64,000 bases of DNA, taken from assembly GCA_945947575.1 (NCBI GenBank), contig CAMEYM010000013.1, positions 19,617 to 83,616 of the forward strand, given 5' to 3'. The notes beneath the pieces were generated by a model that was not told the DNA's origin, made no database searches, and saw only the letters and a program-made list of their open reading frames with translations. Below are positions 37,301-44,944 of this stretch, piece after piece. This stretch comes from Rhizobium sp. Q54. GTDB taxonomy: Bacteria > Pseudomonadota > Alphaproteobacteria > UBA2966 > CAIVPW01. The translations under genes and the position numbers were made by a program. Every line of letters begins with the position of its first letter. The stretch's first letter is position 1.

Positions 37301-38038
37301 GTCGCCGCGCAGCGCCGAGAAGTTCGAGCCGGTGCCCGAGCCGTACTTGAATAGCCGCGCCTCGCGCAGCCAAAGATCCATGATGCCGCCGTCCTCGACC
37401 AGGTTGTCCTCGACCCCCTGGATGAAGCACGCGTGCGGCTGCGGGTGCTCGTACGCGCTGGTCGAGCGCGTCATCTCGCCCGAGCGCCAATCGACGTAGT
37501 AGTGGCCCTGGGCCGGCCCATCGATGCCGTACGCCCAGTGCAATCCGGTGTTGAACCACTGCGGCGAGTTGGGCGCGCCCATCTGCGCGGCCAGCATGAA
37601 GCGCATCTCGTCGTAGAACGCGCGCGCGTCCGTCTCGGCGTCGGACTCGGCAGTGCCGAAATAGCCACCCTTCCAGCCCCAATAGGTCCAGGTGCCGGCC
37701 AGACGATCGAACACCTGGCGCGCATCCTTCTCGCCGGTGTTGCGCTCATTGCCGGGGAGGGACTCGAGCGCGGCAGTGTCCGCCACCTTGCGCCACAGCC
37801 ACGACGGCACATCGTTCTCTTCGACGGACTTCAGGCGCGACGGCAGTCCGGCGCGGCGGAAATACTTCTGCGCCAAGACGTCGGCGGCGACCTGGCTCCA
37901 GGCCGCCGGCACGTCGAACGCGTCGAGCTTGAACACCACCGAGCCGTCGGGATTTCGGATCTCCGACGTCGCCGTGCGGAACGGAATCGACTCGTAAGCA
38001 TCCCGACCAGCGGTGGTGTAGCGACGCGTAATACGCAT
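34316..38038 (-). CDS. nrdJ: Vitamin B12-dependent ribonucleotide reductase (class II)
   Basis: A 1240-residue oxygen-independent reductase that makes deoxyribonucleotides using adenosylcobalamin. Key segments: [18 protein letters not shown] and [11 protein letters not shown] (about 480-490, with the catalytic Cys/Glu of the N-C-x-E type), [25 protein letters not shown], and a C-terminal region with [24 protein letters not shown] followed by a zinc-ribbon [10 protein letters not shown] ... [11 protein letters not shown], as in alphaproteobacterial NrdJ. The ATG at 38038 is preceded by AGGGGGAAAG. The promoter region carries an inverted repeat over the -35 element. Two small genes follow in the same transcript. 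Confidence 0.97.
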   Translation of the reverse strand: MRITRRYTTAGRDAYESIPFRTATSEIRNPDGSVVFKLDAFDVPAAWSQVAADVLAQKYFRRAGLPSRLKSVEENDVPSWLWRKVADTAALESLPGNERNTGEKDARQVFDRLAGTWTYWGWKGGYFGTAESDAETDARAFYDEMRFMLAAQMGAPNSPQWFNTGLHWAYGIDGPAQGHYYVDWRSGEMTRSTSAYEHPQPHACFIQGVEDNLVEDGGIMDLWLREARLFKYGSGTGSNFSALRGDGERLSGGGKSSGLMSFLKIGDRAAGAIKSGGTTRRAAKMVVVDMDHPDIERFIDWKVVEEQKVANLVTGSRVNQKHLVAVLKACNAVEGDRRFTPSDNPELKKAIRAARQAQVPENYVQRMIDFARQGYTDADFEFPTYDTDWDGEAYFTVSGQNANNTVRVTDDFLRAVKDDKEWTLTRRSDGKVHKKLPARELWEKVAEAAWQSADPGVQFHTTINDWHTCPAGGDIRASNPCSEYMFLDDTACNLASLNLMTFRRPDGTLDTESYAHATRLWTLVLEVSVMMAQFPSRRIAELSYRYRTLGLGYANFGGYVMASGIPYDSDEGRAICGAATALMTGVSYATSAEIASERGPFAGFEDNRAAMLRVIRNHARAAGALSGKYEGLHTEPVALDADNCEDTELVVAAREAWKRALALGTKHGFRNAQTTCIAPTGTIGLVMDCDTTGIEPDFALVKFKKLAGGGYFRIINRCVPLALETLGYDEERANAIVTYAVGHGTLEGAPAIDHKALMARGFLHDSIDAVEQVLSTAFDIRFAFNKWTLGEAFLTKTLAIDPAKLNDPTFDVLTHLGFTAKEIETANLFCCGAMTVEGAPHLKPEHLAVFDCASPCGARGTRSLSWQSHILAMAAAQPFVSGAISKTINMPNSATVEDVRNAYQMSWTKALKANALYRDGSKLSQPLASAIAGADIADDDEQDATPLAAAATPPAPAPAVPERVKAAAEKMAEAWVARRKRLPQRRKGYTQKATVGGHKVYLHTGEYDDGSLGEIFIDMHKEGAAFRSLMNNFAIAISIGLQYGVPLDEFVEAFTFTRFEPSGMVEGNTAIKMATSLVDYVFRELAVSYLNRTDLAHVSPDNLRPDAMGGGERQREAAAVGESPRVDLASNGYVRGHKPYLVSTAKMPAAAVGEAPRMLAMAGAGGHAVAHSHTTMTVAETVSVAAGSGSAEAVGVTLRRIEAKVKGYEGDACGECGNFTLVRNGTCLKCVTCGGTTGCS

Positions 38039-38109
38039 TTTTTCTTTCCCCCTAGCGAACCGCGCTGCCTCTGTTGACCGAGGCTGCGGACGACAGAATT
38101 CGCCAACCG

Positions 38110-38138
38110 CTAGTGGTGTGTCAATACACAACCACTAG
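38110..38138 (-). promoter_or_regulatory. Inverted repeat over the nrdJ -35 element
   Basis: CTAGTGGTGTGT and ACACAACCACTAG form a 12-bp inverted repeat broken by one bulged base. A TTGACA lies in its centre on the minus strand (38119-38124), about 80 bases before the nrdJ ATG; a weak -10 (AATTCT or GAATTC) lies 17-18 bases further. A repressor bound here would block the promoter, as NrdR does at many reductase genes, but the sequence is not a clean NrdR box. Confidence 0.5.
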
Positions 38139-38598
38139 ATACGGTATTCACCTGAGAATAGTCTAAGGTGCTGGCGGCGCTGGGAAAATGGAAGCAGTTG
38201 CGCCGCCAATAATGGCGGTGCGCTGTACTTGACGATTACGTTGCGGAGCCCAGAATCGGGGGCTCAATTCCTCAGGGCATCCAGGCGGAAGACCCCGGGA
38301 TCGATCGCGCTGCTGGCGGACGTCCGGCACCGAGCTGATTTCCTGAAGGAGGCTCGACGCTGAGGAGACGCTGACGATCGACCATGAGGCCTTCCGCTGG
38401 TTGCCCTGGGGGCCTTGACCCAACAGAATGGGTTTGGAGCCCCACGAGGCCCAACATCTAGCACCTGGCCGCTGTGGAGCGTCAACCACATTTTGTGACC
38501 AGAATGTGACCACCCACACAATATAGTTTCGCCTCGCTTGGGCAGGCCGGTGGCGGCCGTATGGACGCGGGCGGCCCGCCGGGCCATAAAGTCAGCCC
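38139..38598. other. 460-bp gap without a supported gene
   Basis: No ORF here has a recognisable product or a convincing ribosome site. The stretch contains a stem-loop-forming segment (GGGGCC...GGGTTTGGAGCCCC, about 38407-38440) and a direct repeat TGTGACC at 38494-38500 and 38505-38511 just upstream of a TATAGT (38522-38527) that may be the -10 of the NDUFA12 operon. It may include a decayed gene. Confidence 0.4.
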
Positions 38599-39027
38599 AT
38601 GAGCCTCATTTCCCGTCTGTTCTCGTGGTGGGCCAACGAGCCCCTCGGCACCTCGCTGTTCACGCGCTTTCGCGGCGAGCTGGTAGGCACCGACCAGAAC
38701 GGCAATCGCTACTTCCAGGAGCGCGGCAAGATCGCTGCCAGCCGCAGCCGCGGCCGCCGCCGTTGGGTTCTCTACAAGGGCGACGTCGAGGCCTCCAAGG
38801 TGCCGCCCGAGTGGCACGCCTGGCTGCACCACACCGTCGCCGCGCCGCCCCAGGCCGATCGCCGCCGCCACCGGTGGGAGGCGCCGCATATCGCCAACCT
38901 GACCGGCACCGCCAACGCCTGGCGGCCGCCCGGCAGCCTCAGCGCACCGGCCGGCAGCAAGCGTCCGCGCGGCACCGGCGACTACGAGGCCTGGACCCCC
39001 GGCGACGACGCCAAGCGGCCGAACTAG
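38599..39027 (+). CDS. NDUFA12-family complex I accessory subunit
   Basis: A 142-residue protein of the NDUFA12/B17.2 family, an accessory subunit of NADH:ubiquinone oxidoreductase shared by alphaproteobacteria and mitochondria. Diagnostic segments: LVGTDQNGNRYFQER, RRWVLYKGDVEASKVPPEWHAWLHHT and the C-terminal PHIANLTGTANAWRPPGSL. It acts at the peripheral arm or assembly of complex I on the cytoplasmic side. It heads a three-gene run with mlaD and a DUF2155 gene, a conserved alphaproteobacterial order. Confidence 0.95.
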   Translation: MSLISRLFSWWANEPLGTSLFTRFRGELVGTDQNGNRYFQERGKIAASRSRGRRRWVLYKGDVEASKVPPEWHAWLHHTVAAPPQADRRRHRWEAPHIANLTGTANAWRPPGSLSAPAGSKRPRGTGDYEAWTPGDDAKRPN

Positions 39028-39036
39028 GGACCTTCC

Positions 39037-39534
39037 ATGCAGCAGAGCCCGCTCGAAGTCCTGCTCGGCGCCGCGGTCATCGTCATCGCCGCCGGCTTCC
39101 TGTTCTTCGCCTTCAACATCACTGACAGCCGCGCCGTCAGCGGCTACGAGATCGCCGCGCGCTTCGAGCGCGTCGATGGCCTCGAGATCGGCGGCGATGT
39201 GCGTATGGGCGGCATCAAGATCGGCACCGTGCGCAGCCAGACCCTCGACCCCCAGACCTACGTCGCGGTAGTGCGGTTCTCGATCGACAACGCCATCAAG
39301 ATCCCGACCGATTCGTCGGCCTCGATCGAATCGGAGGGCCTGCTTGGCGGCCGCTACCTCAACATCGTGCCGGGCGGCGACGACCGCATGCTCGCGCCCG
39401 GCGAGGAGATCCGCTTCACCCAGGCTTCCGTCAGCCTCGAGGCTCTGCTCGGCAAGTTCTTGGGCGGCGGCATTACCGCGCCACAGGCGCCCGCACCGGC
39501 ACCCGCGATGCCGGCGCCTCTGCTCGCCCCCTAG
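39037..39534 (+). CDS. mlaD: MlaD-family outer-membrane lipid asymmetry protein
   Basis: A 165-residue MCE-domain protein. One N-terminal transmembrane helix (VLLGAAVIVIAAGFLFFAFNI, residues 9-29), then the MCE fold: YEIAARFERVDGLEIGGDVRMGGIKIGTV, and LLGGRYLNIVPGGDD. MlaD forms a periplasmic hexamer bound to the MlaFE ABC transporter for phospholipid trafficking. The other mla genes are not in this window. It starts nine bases after the NDUFA12-like gene. Confidence 0.93.
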   Translation: MQQSPLEVLLGAAVIVIAAGFLFFAFNITDSRAVSGYEIAARFERVDGLEIGGDVRMGGIKIGTVRSQTLDPQTYVAVVRFSIDNAIKIPTDSSASIESEGLLGGRYLNIVPGGDDRMLAPGEEIRFTQASVSLEALLGKFLGGGITAPQAPAPAPAMPAPLLAP

Positions 39535-39541
39535 CACGCCG

Positions 39542-39925
39542 ATGCGCAGCATCCTATTCGGCGCCGCCTGCGCGCCGCTGCTGCTATTGGCGGCGGCGGC
39601 GACGACGGCCCAGGTCGCCGAGCCCAAGGTCGCCGTCCTGCAGGGCCTTGACAAGGTCACCGCCCGCATCTCGACCCTGCGCGCGCCCATCGACCAGGGC
39701 ATCCGCTTCGGCACGCTCCTCATCACGGCGCGCTCGTGCAACAAGCGCCCGCCCGAAGAGCCGCCCGAAACCTCCGCCTTCCTGGAAATCTACGACCTGC
39801 GCCAAGGCGCCGGTCCGGTGCTGGCGTACTCCGGCTGGATGTTCGCCTCCAGCCCCGCGCTCGCCGCGATGGAGCACGCCGTCTACGACATCTCCGTCAT
39901 CGACTGCGTCGCCGCCCCGCGCTGA
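39542..39925 (+). CDS. DUF2155 domain exported protein
   Basis: A 127-residue protein with a signal peptide (ILFGAACAPLLLLAAAATTAQ) and the DUF2155 core: VAVLQGLDKVTARISTLRAPI, LLITARSCNKRPPEEPPETSAFLEI, YSGWMFASSPALAAMEHAVYDISVIDC. Three Cys, including RSCNKRP and VIDC, could form a disulfide in the periplasm. The family is unstudied but regularly sits beside mlaD, NDUFA12 and aat in alphaproteobacteria. The ATG at 39542 starts seven bases after mlaD. An IS element has inserted 30 bases past its stop. Confidence 0.9.
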   Translation: MRSILFGAACAPLLLLAAAATTAQVAEPKVAVLQGLDKVTARISTLRAPIDQGIRFGTLLITARSCNKRPPEEPPETSAFLEIYDLRQGAGPVLAYSGWMFASSPALAAMEHAVYDISVIDCVAAPR

Positions 39926-39939
39926 TTGCGCGACTCGTC

Positions 39940-39955
39940 ATGGCCGGGCTTGACC
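39940..39955. repeat. Left arm of an intergenic palindromic repeat split by the IS
   Basis: ATGGCCGGG (39940-39948) is the left arm of a palindrome whose right arm CCCGGCCAT is at 41218-41226, now separated by the IS. The 9-base GGCTTGACC at 39947-39955 is the left target-site copy. A variant of the same arm lies at 63848-63856, also beside an IS copy. Short repeats with this core are scattered in many alphaproteobacterial genomes. Confidence 0.8.
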
Positions 39956-39971
39956 CACTGCTGTCCGGTTA
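39956..39971. repeat. IS terminal inverted repeat, left
   Basis: CACTGCTGTCCGGTTA, the exact inverse of the right end at 41185-41200. It includes the transposase stop codon. Confidence 0.9.
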
Positions 39972-41099
39972 AGCATAGGTCAGCTCGCATTGTCGCGAGG
40001 TGAGGGTCTGTATGGGCGGTGGTTGGCCGGTCATGATTGCGGCCAGCGGCCGGCGGGCGAAGAGGAGTGCGGGCATCAATCGTGCCAAGGCTTGCAGGCC
40101 GAGACCGGCCGGTTGAGCGACGTTGGCGAGGCGCAACAGCAGGTAGGCGATGAGCGCCGCCATGATCTGGATCGTCAGCGCGTTGCGCGATGTGCCGAAG
40201 AAGTGGGCCAGCTTGAGGTTCTGCTTGATCCACTTGAAGAACAGCTCGACCTGCCAGCGCGCTTTGTAGAGTTCGGCGATCTCGCCGGCCGACGTCGTCA
40301 GGTCATTGGTGAGCAAGGTGATCTCGCGGCCGGCATTGAGCTGTACGCCAATCAGTCGCACCTCACCTTGGAACGGATTGCGCCGCTGGCCACCCAGTCG
40401 CTGCGAGAGAGTAACGACGCGATCGAACAGGACGCCGGCATCGCGGACACGGCGACGCCTGACCAACGTCGTAGGCGAGTTGCGCTTGAGCCGGGTGACG
40501 AAGCGGCAGCCAGCCGCGTCGAGCGTGGCCCAGAAGGCGAAGTCGTAATAGCCCTTGTCGAAGACATACGTGGCGCCCGCTTCCACGGGCATCGCTTTCG
40601 CAGCCGTGATGTCATTCACCCGCTCGCTGGTGACGGCGAACCAAGTTGGGCGTTGCTGGCGTGGGTCCAGCCCGAGATGCAGCTTCACCGCACCCTTGGC
40701 CCACGCTTCCACTCGCTTGCCGGCGTAGATGCGGGTGGCGTCGATCAGGCGAAGCGCCTGCGCACCCACCGAGCGGCCGGCAAACGCCGAGCACAGCTTG
40801 CCGGCAACTGCTTCGAACAGCGCCACTGGACGGTTGGCGTTGGCATCCGCGAGCGTCGAGCGAGCCGCGCCGACGAAGCCCAGGTGCGCCAGCACGCCCG
40901 GGTGACGATCGAGCACCCGCTCCAGGTCACGCAGCGAACGAGCTCCGGTCAGCTGCGCGCCGACCATCGCCACCAGATGGCCCCACTCGTTCAAGGCGTG
41001 CTTTCGCCGCCCCACTCGAAGCAACCGCGCCGTCCGATCGAACCAGCCGCGCGGCACGGCTTTGAGCAACTGACCGAACACCGTAGATTGGTAGCGCAT
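39969..41099 (-). CDS. IS4-family transposase
   Basis: A 376-residue DDE transposase, apparently intact. It has an N-terminal DUF4372-like domain (MRYQSTVFGQLLKAVPR, about residues 1-75), the first catalytic Asp in LRLIDATRIYAGKR, the second in ATYVFDKGYYDFAFW, and the IS4 signature YKARWQVELFFKWIKQ (Y-R-E-K) with the catalytic Glu. The gene fills the IS almost completely and is likely to be active because an identical 5' copy exists at the right end of the window. Confidence 0.96.
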   Translation of the reverse strand: MRYQSTVFGQLLKAVPRGWFDRTARLLRVGRRKHALNEWGHLVAMVGAQLTGARSLRDLERVLDRHPGVLAHLGFVGAARSTLADANANRPVALFEAVAGKLCSAFAGRSVGAQALRLIDATRIYAGKRVEAWAKGAVKLHLGLDPRQQRPTWFAVTSERVNDITAAKAMPVEAGATYVFDKGYYDFAFWATLDAAGCRFVTRLKRNSPTTLVRRRRVRDAGVLFDRVVTLSQRLGGQRRNPFQGEVRLIGVQLNAGREITLLTNDLTTSAGEIAELYKARWQVELFFKWIKQNLKLAHFFGTSRNALTIQIMAALIAYLLLRLANVAQPAGLGLQALARLMPALLFARRPLAAIMTGQPPPIQTLTSRQCELTYA

Positions 41100-41184
41100 G
41101 GCTTGGGCTCTCCGAGCTTCAATTCAACCGAGTTCTCAGCAAACCCAGTTGAATCCAAGCCATGCACCTCGTCCACTGCACCGC

Positions 41185-41200
41185 TAACCGGACAGCAGTG
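41185..41200. repeat. IS terminal inverted repeat, right
   Basis: TAACCGGACAGCAGTG, the inverse of the left end, at the upstream side of the transposase gene. Confidence 0.9.
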
Positions 41201-41226
41201 GGCTTGACCAGGCTTGACCCGGCCAT
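41201..41226. repeat. Right target-site copy and right palindrome arm
   Basis: GGCTTGACC appears twice here (41201-41209 and 41211-41219), separated by one A, and then the CCCGGCCAT arm completes the palindrome. One copy is expected from target-site duplication; the second looks like a leftover of an earlier insertion and excision at the same spot. Confidence 0.7.
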
Positions 41227-41248
41227 CCACGCGGCGCATGACGGAGCC

Positions 41249-41614
41249 ATGCCGCGCACGCTGCAGCAGTGGATCTTCGGCATCGGGTCGTTCGCCGTCG
41301 GGTTCGCGCCCATGACGTTCGGCGTTTTCCGCGCCTGGAACAGCGGCGACAATCGCATGTTCTGGATGGCACTTATGGCCACCGTGATGGCCCAGATCAT
41401 CGCGATGATTGCTCGGGCCAACTTCGGCGTTCCGCGCATCGTGCCACAGGCCCTCGTCACACTGGTGTTCGCGACCCTTGCGGCGGGAGGGTGGGCCTAT
41501 CTGCTGGGTGCGACCGGGGCGCCGGGTACTTGGTCAGTGGCCTTTGTGTTCGGGCTGTGCCTCGCGGCTCGCCCCCTGTTGGAGGCGCGTTCGCGCCCCG
41601 CTCCGGAGGCTTAG
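41249..41614 (+). CDS. Small four-helix membrane protein
   Basis: A 121-residue protein with four predicted transmembrane segments (WIFGIGSFAVGFAPMTFGVF, MFWMALMATVMAQIIAMIA, ALVTLVFATLAAGGWAYLL, TWSVAFVFGLCLAARPLL). No family recognised. The ATG at 41249 is used; the ORF upstream of it runs through the IS end and target repeat, so it is not coding. It ends in a four-base overlap (TTAG) with the convergent aat stop. Confidence 0.65.
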   Translation: MPRTLQQWIFGIGSFAVGFAPMTFGVFRAWNSGDNRMFWMALMATVMAQIIAMIARANFGVPRIVPQALVTLVFATLAAGGWAYLLGATGAPGTWSVAFVFGLCLAARPLLEARSRPAPEA

Positions 41615-42273
41615 TCCTCCGGCATCTCCGCGACGCGCGCCAGCATCAGCACTTCGTCAGGCGAGGCGTTCGCCGTCAGGCGATGGAAGTCCGCGTCCTT
41701 CGCCACCGCGCCCTTCAGGCGCTTCAGGTACTCGGCGCGCGAAATCTCCACTGCGCCGAACTTCTGCAGGTGCGTCGTCACGAACTGCGTGTCGAGCAGG
41801 GTGAACCCACCCGCCCGCAGCCGCGCCACCAGATATGCGAGCGCGATCTTGCTGGCGTCGCGGTGCAGCGAGAACATGCTCTCGCCGAAGAACGCGGCGC
41901 CCAGGGACACGCCGTAGAGTCCGCCGACCAACTCGTCGTTCTCCCAGCACTCAATGCTGTGGGCATGCCCGATCGAATGCAGTCCCGTGAACATCTGGAT
42001 GATCGAGTCGTTGATCCACGTCGTCCAACGGCCGGGGCGAGGGCTGGCGCAGCCCTCGACCACCGCCTGGAAGGCGGTATCGGTGCGTACCTGATACGGC
42101 TGGTCGCGGATGGTGCGGGCGAGACGCTTCGGCACGTGGAACGTCTCCATGGGCAGCACGCCGCGCTTGTGCGGGTCGAACCAGGAGATGTGCGGGTCGT
42201 GCCGGCTCTCGGACATCGGGAAGATGCCCTGGGCATAGGCGCGCAACAGCATGTCGAGGGTGATGCGGGTCAT
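41611..42273 (-). CDS. aat: Leucyl/phenylalanyl-tRNA--protein transferase
   Basis: A 220-residue transferase that adds Leu or Phe to N-terminal Lys/Arg of proteins, marking them for ClpAP degradation. Diagnostic segments: LLRAYAQGIFPMSE, ISWFDPHKRGVLPMETFHVPKRLAR, TWINDSIIQMFTGLHSIGHAHSIECW, LVGGLYGVSLGAAFFGESMFS and LLDTQFVTTHLQKFGAVEI. The ATG at 42273 gives the standard N-terminus. It is the last gene of the aroQ-accB-accC-aat operon. Confidence 0.97.
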   Translation of the reverse strand: MTRITLDMLLRAYAQGIFPMSESRHDPHISWFDPHKRGVLPMETFHVPKRLARTIRDQPYQVRTDTAFQAVVEGCASPRPGRWTTWINDSIIQMFTGLHSIGHAHSIECWENDELVGGLYGVSLGAAFFGESMFSLHRDASKIALAYLVARLRAGGFTLLDTQFVTTHLQKFGAVEISRAEYLKRLKGAVAKDADFHRLTANASPDEVLMLARVAEMPED

Positions 42274-42310
42274 GTTGCAGACCCGGTTGTGGGAAGCGCC
42301 GGTGTTCCCG

Positions 42311-43654
42311 TCAGCGCCACGAGCCCATGGACCGCTCGAGCCAATGGACGTCGTACGCTCCATTGACGAAGTCCACGTTGGACACGAGCTTGCGGTGCAG
42401 GTCGATGGTCGTATCGATCCCGCCGATCACGAACTCCTCGAGGGCGCGCCGCAGCCGCATCAAGCATTCGTTGCGAGTAGGCCCATGCACGATCAGCTTG
42501 GCAATCAGGCTGTCATAGTAGGGCGGCACGCTGTATCCCGCGTACAGCGCCGAGTCGACGCGCACGCCTAAGCCTCCCGGGGGATGGTAGTCGGTCACCC
42601 GTCCGGGAGACGCGCGGAACGTCTTGGGGTCCTCGGCGTTGATACGACATTCGATGGCGTGGCCGTGGAAGGTCACGTCTTTTTGCTCGTAGCTGAGCGG
42701 GGCGCCGGCGGCGATTTTGATCTGTTCGCGCACGATGTCGATGCCCGTCACCGCCTCGGTGATCGGGTGCTCGACCTGCACGCGCGTGTTCATCTCGATG
42801 AAGTAGAACTTGCCGTTCTCGTACAGGAACTCGACCGTGCCGGCGCCCAGGTAGCCGAGCTTGCTAAGACCGCGCACGACGATGTCGCCGATCTTGTCGC
42901 GGTCGCCGGCATTGAGGGCGGGCGAGGGGGTCTCTTCCAAGATCTTCTGGTGGCGGCGCTGCAGCGAGCAGTCGCGCTCGCCCAAGTGGATGACGTGGCC
43001 CTGGGAGTCGCCCAGCACCTGCACCTCGATGTGGCGCGGCGTCACCAGGTACTTCTCCATGTAAACTTGGTCGTTGCCGAACGCCTTGCCGGCCTCCGAG
43101 CGCGCCATGCTCAGCGCCTCGCTCAGCTCAGCCTCGCTGTTGGCTACCTTCATGCCGCGGCCGCCGCCGCCGGCGGTCGCCTTGATTAGTACCGGAAAGC
43201 CGATTTCCTTCGCGACGCGCTTGGCGTCCGTATCGTTTCCGACCGATCCGTCCGAGCCCGGCACGCACGGGATGCCGAGGCTCTTGGCAGCTTCCTTGGC
43301 GGCGATCTTGTCGCCCATCATGCGGATGTGCTCGGGCGTCGGGCCGATGAACGTGATGCCATGCTCGCCGACGATCTCGGCGAAACGCGCGTTCTCGGAC
43401 AGGAACCCGTAGCCCGGGTGGATTGCGTCGGCGTTGGTGATCTCCGCCGCCGACAGAATCGCCGGAATGTTCAGGTAGCTGTCCGTCGCCGGCGGCGGCC
43501 CGATGCACACCGCCTCGTCGGCCAAACGCACATGCATGGCGTCGGCGTCGGCGGTCGAATGCACCGCGACCGTGTGGATGCCGAGCTCGCGGCAGGCGCG
43601 ATGGATGCGCAGCGCCACCTCGCCGCGGTTGGCTATGAGAACCTTTTCGAACAC
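42311..43654 (-). CDS. accC: Biotin carboxylase subunit of acetyl-CoA carboxylase
   Basis: A 447-residue ATP-grasp enzyme carboxylating the biotin on AccB, the first step of fatty acid synthesis. N-terminus [23 protein letters not shown] loop [29 protein letters not shown] and [42 protein letters not shown]. The gene lies 22 bases after accB and 37 before aat, all on the same strand. Confidence 0.98.
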   Translation of the reverse strand: MFEKVLIANRGEVALRIHRACRELGIHTVAVHSTADADAMHVRLADEAVCIGPPPATDSYLNIPAILSAAEITNADAIHPGYGFLSENARFAEIVGEHGITFIGPTPEHIRMMGDKIAAKEAAKSLGIPCVPGSDGSVGNDTDAKRVAKEIGFPVLIKATAGGGGRGMKVANSEAELSEALSMARSEAGKAFGNDQVYMEKYLVTPRHIEVQVLGDSQGHVIHLGERDCSLQRRHQKILEETPSPALNAGDRDKIGDIVVRGLSKLGYLGAGTVEFLYENGKFYFIEMNTRVQVEHPITEAVTGIDIVREQIKIAAGAPLSYEQKDVTFHGHAIECRINAEDPKTFRASPGRVTDYHPPGGLGVRVDSALYAGYSVPPYYDSLIAKLIVHGPTRNECLMRLRRALEEFVIGGIDTTIDLHRKLVSNVDFVNGAYDVHWLERSMGSWR

Positions 43655-43676
43655 GGGCGCGACCTTCCGCGGCCCG

Positions 43677-44132
43677 CTACTCGACGATCAGCAAGACTTG
43701 GCCGTACTCGACCGGCGTGCCGTCCTTGATGAGGACGCGCCGCACCGTGCCGGCGCGCGGCGCAGGGATCGGGTTCATCGTCTTCATCGCTTCGACGATG
43801 AGCAGCGTCTGTCCCTGGCGCACCTGGGCGCCTTCCTCGACGAACGGCTTCGCCCCGGGCTCCGGCGCGAGATAGACGGTGCCGACCATCGGCGAAGTGA
43901 CCGCGCTGGGATGGTCCTTGCCGAATTCTTCCTTGGCTGCCGCCGCGGGAGCGGTCACCGCCGCAGGTGCCGGCGCCGCCGCCATGCTGTGCATCGCCAT
44001 CATGGTGGGTCCGGCCGAGCGCACGACGCGCACGCGCCGCTCGCCCTCGCTCCACTCGATTTCGGTGAGGTTGTTCTCGGTCAACAGCCCCGCGAGGGCC
44101 TTGATGAGATCGCGATCGACCTTGTCGGCCAT
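43677..44132 (-). CDS. accB: Biotin carboxyl carrier protein of acetyl-CoA carboxylase
   Basis: A 151-residue carrier. The N-terminal helix ([20 protein letters not shown]), an Ala/Pro-rich linker (about residues 50-70) and the C-terminal biotinyl domain with [10 protein letters not shown], where the Lys of EAMKT is biotinylated (about residue 117). The ATG at 44132 starts one base after the aroQ stop, so accB is likely translated from the aroQ message. Confidence 0.97.
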   Translation of the reverse strand: MADKVDRDLIKALAGLLTENNLTEIEWSEGERRVRVVRSAGPTMMAMHSMAAAPAPAAVTAPAAAAKEEFGKDHPSAVTSPMVGTVYLAPEPGAKPFVEEGAQVRQGQTLLIVEAMKTMNPIPAPRAGTVRRVLIKDGTPVEYGQVLLIVE

Positions 44133-44133
44133 G

Positions 44134-44667
44134 TCAGCTCCGCTTCTTCTTGGTGGCGGTCCGCGCTGCGCGCGACGCTTTGTTCGGGGTGCGCGATGGG
44201 GCCGCTTTGCGCGATGTCCGGTTCTCACCTTTGCGACCCAACACGTGCGCCATGGCATCGACGGCCAGCACATAGCTCTCGCTGCCGAAGCCGCAGATCA
44301 CGCCTTCCGCCTGCCGGCTCACGTACGAATGGTGCCGGAAATGCTCACGCCGATAGATGTTGGACAGGTGCACCTCGACCACCGGCAGCGCCACCGCGGC
44401 CAGCGCGTCGGCGATCGCCAGGGAGGTGTGGGTGAAGGCTCCTGCATTCAGGATGATGCCCGCGGCCTGGCCCTTGGCGCCCTGGATCCAGCCAATCAGC
44501 TCATGCTCGGCGTTCGACTGGCGAAAGTCCACGGCGAGTCCGCGCTCCGCCGCGCGCCCTTCGGTCTTGGCGCGGATGTCGTCGAGCGTCTCGCTGCCGT
44601 AGATATCCGGCTCGCGTGTGCCGAGAAGGTTGAGATTCGGACCGTTGAGGACGAGGACAGAGTCCAT
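44134..44667 (-). CDS. aroQ: Type II 3-dehydroquinate dehydratase
   Basis: This enzyme dehydrates 3-dehydroquinate in the shikimate pathway. The 177-residue protein has VLNGPNLNLLGTREPDIYG (catalytic Tyr), RQSNAEHELIGWIQ, LNAGAFTHTSLAIADAL (catalytic Asn and His region) and EVHLSNIYRREHFRHHSY. The family is usually about 145-150 residues; here a basic Arg/Lys-rich tail of about 28 residues (SRKAAPSRTPNKASRAARTATKKKRS) is added, which could bind nucleic acid or membranes. It is the first gene of the aroQ-accB-accC-aat operon. Confidence 0.96.
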   Translation of the reverse strand: MDSVLVLNGPNLNLLGTREPDIYGSETLDDIRAKTEGRAAERGLAVDFRQSNAEHELIGWIQGAKGQAAGIILNAGAFTHTSLAIADALAAVALPVVEVHLSNIYRREHFRHHSYVSRQAEGVICGFGSESYVLAVDAMAHVLGRKGENRTSRKAAPSRTPNKASRAARTATKKKRS

Positions 44668-44944
44668 GCCAGGGCAGGTTGTCGGGGCCGGGGCCGAAAA
44701 GACGCAGCCCGCCTCACCGGGGCCTGCGATGTTTATAGCACGCAGGGCGGAAGGTGCAACGAAACCGCCGTTTCCGCGTTCGCCGGAAATGGGATGGTGG
44801 TCGCTTGCGGGCGGTCGTCCATCCTGATGCGCGAACGGCGAGTGAGCGCGCGTCGTACATCAGGGGCCAACTTGCCGCTCGTTTGATCGGCCCCCATACT
44901 CCCGTTCAATGCACGTACATTTGGCCGTGTCTATTTGTGACCCT

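Larger units (their letters stand above)
39956..41200 (-). mobile_element. IS4-family insertion sequence, complete copy
   Basis: A 1245-bp element bounded by perfect 16-bp terminal inverted repeats (CACTGCTGTCCGGTTA at 39956-39971 and its complement at 41185-41200) and flanked by a direct repeat GGCTTGACC (39947-39955 and 41201-41209). It carries one intact transposase gene on the minus strand, whose TAA stop lies inside the left inverted repeat. The 5' end (the 137 bases seen) is identical to the second copy that starts at 63864. It splits an intergenic palindromic repeat and separates DUF2155 from aat. Confidence 0.95.

Noticed and set aside
38039..38598. Cobalamin riboswitch upstream of the B12-dependent nrdJ
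   Set aside because: No B12-box (GCCACTG) or matching structure was recognised on the minus strand.
44668..44944. TPP riboswitch ahead of thiSG
   Set aside because: No thi-box sequence (CTGAGA ... ACCTGATCTGG type) could be seen.
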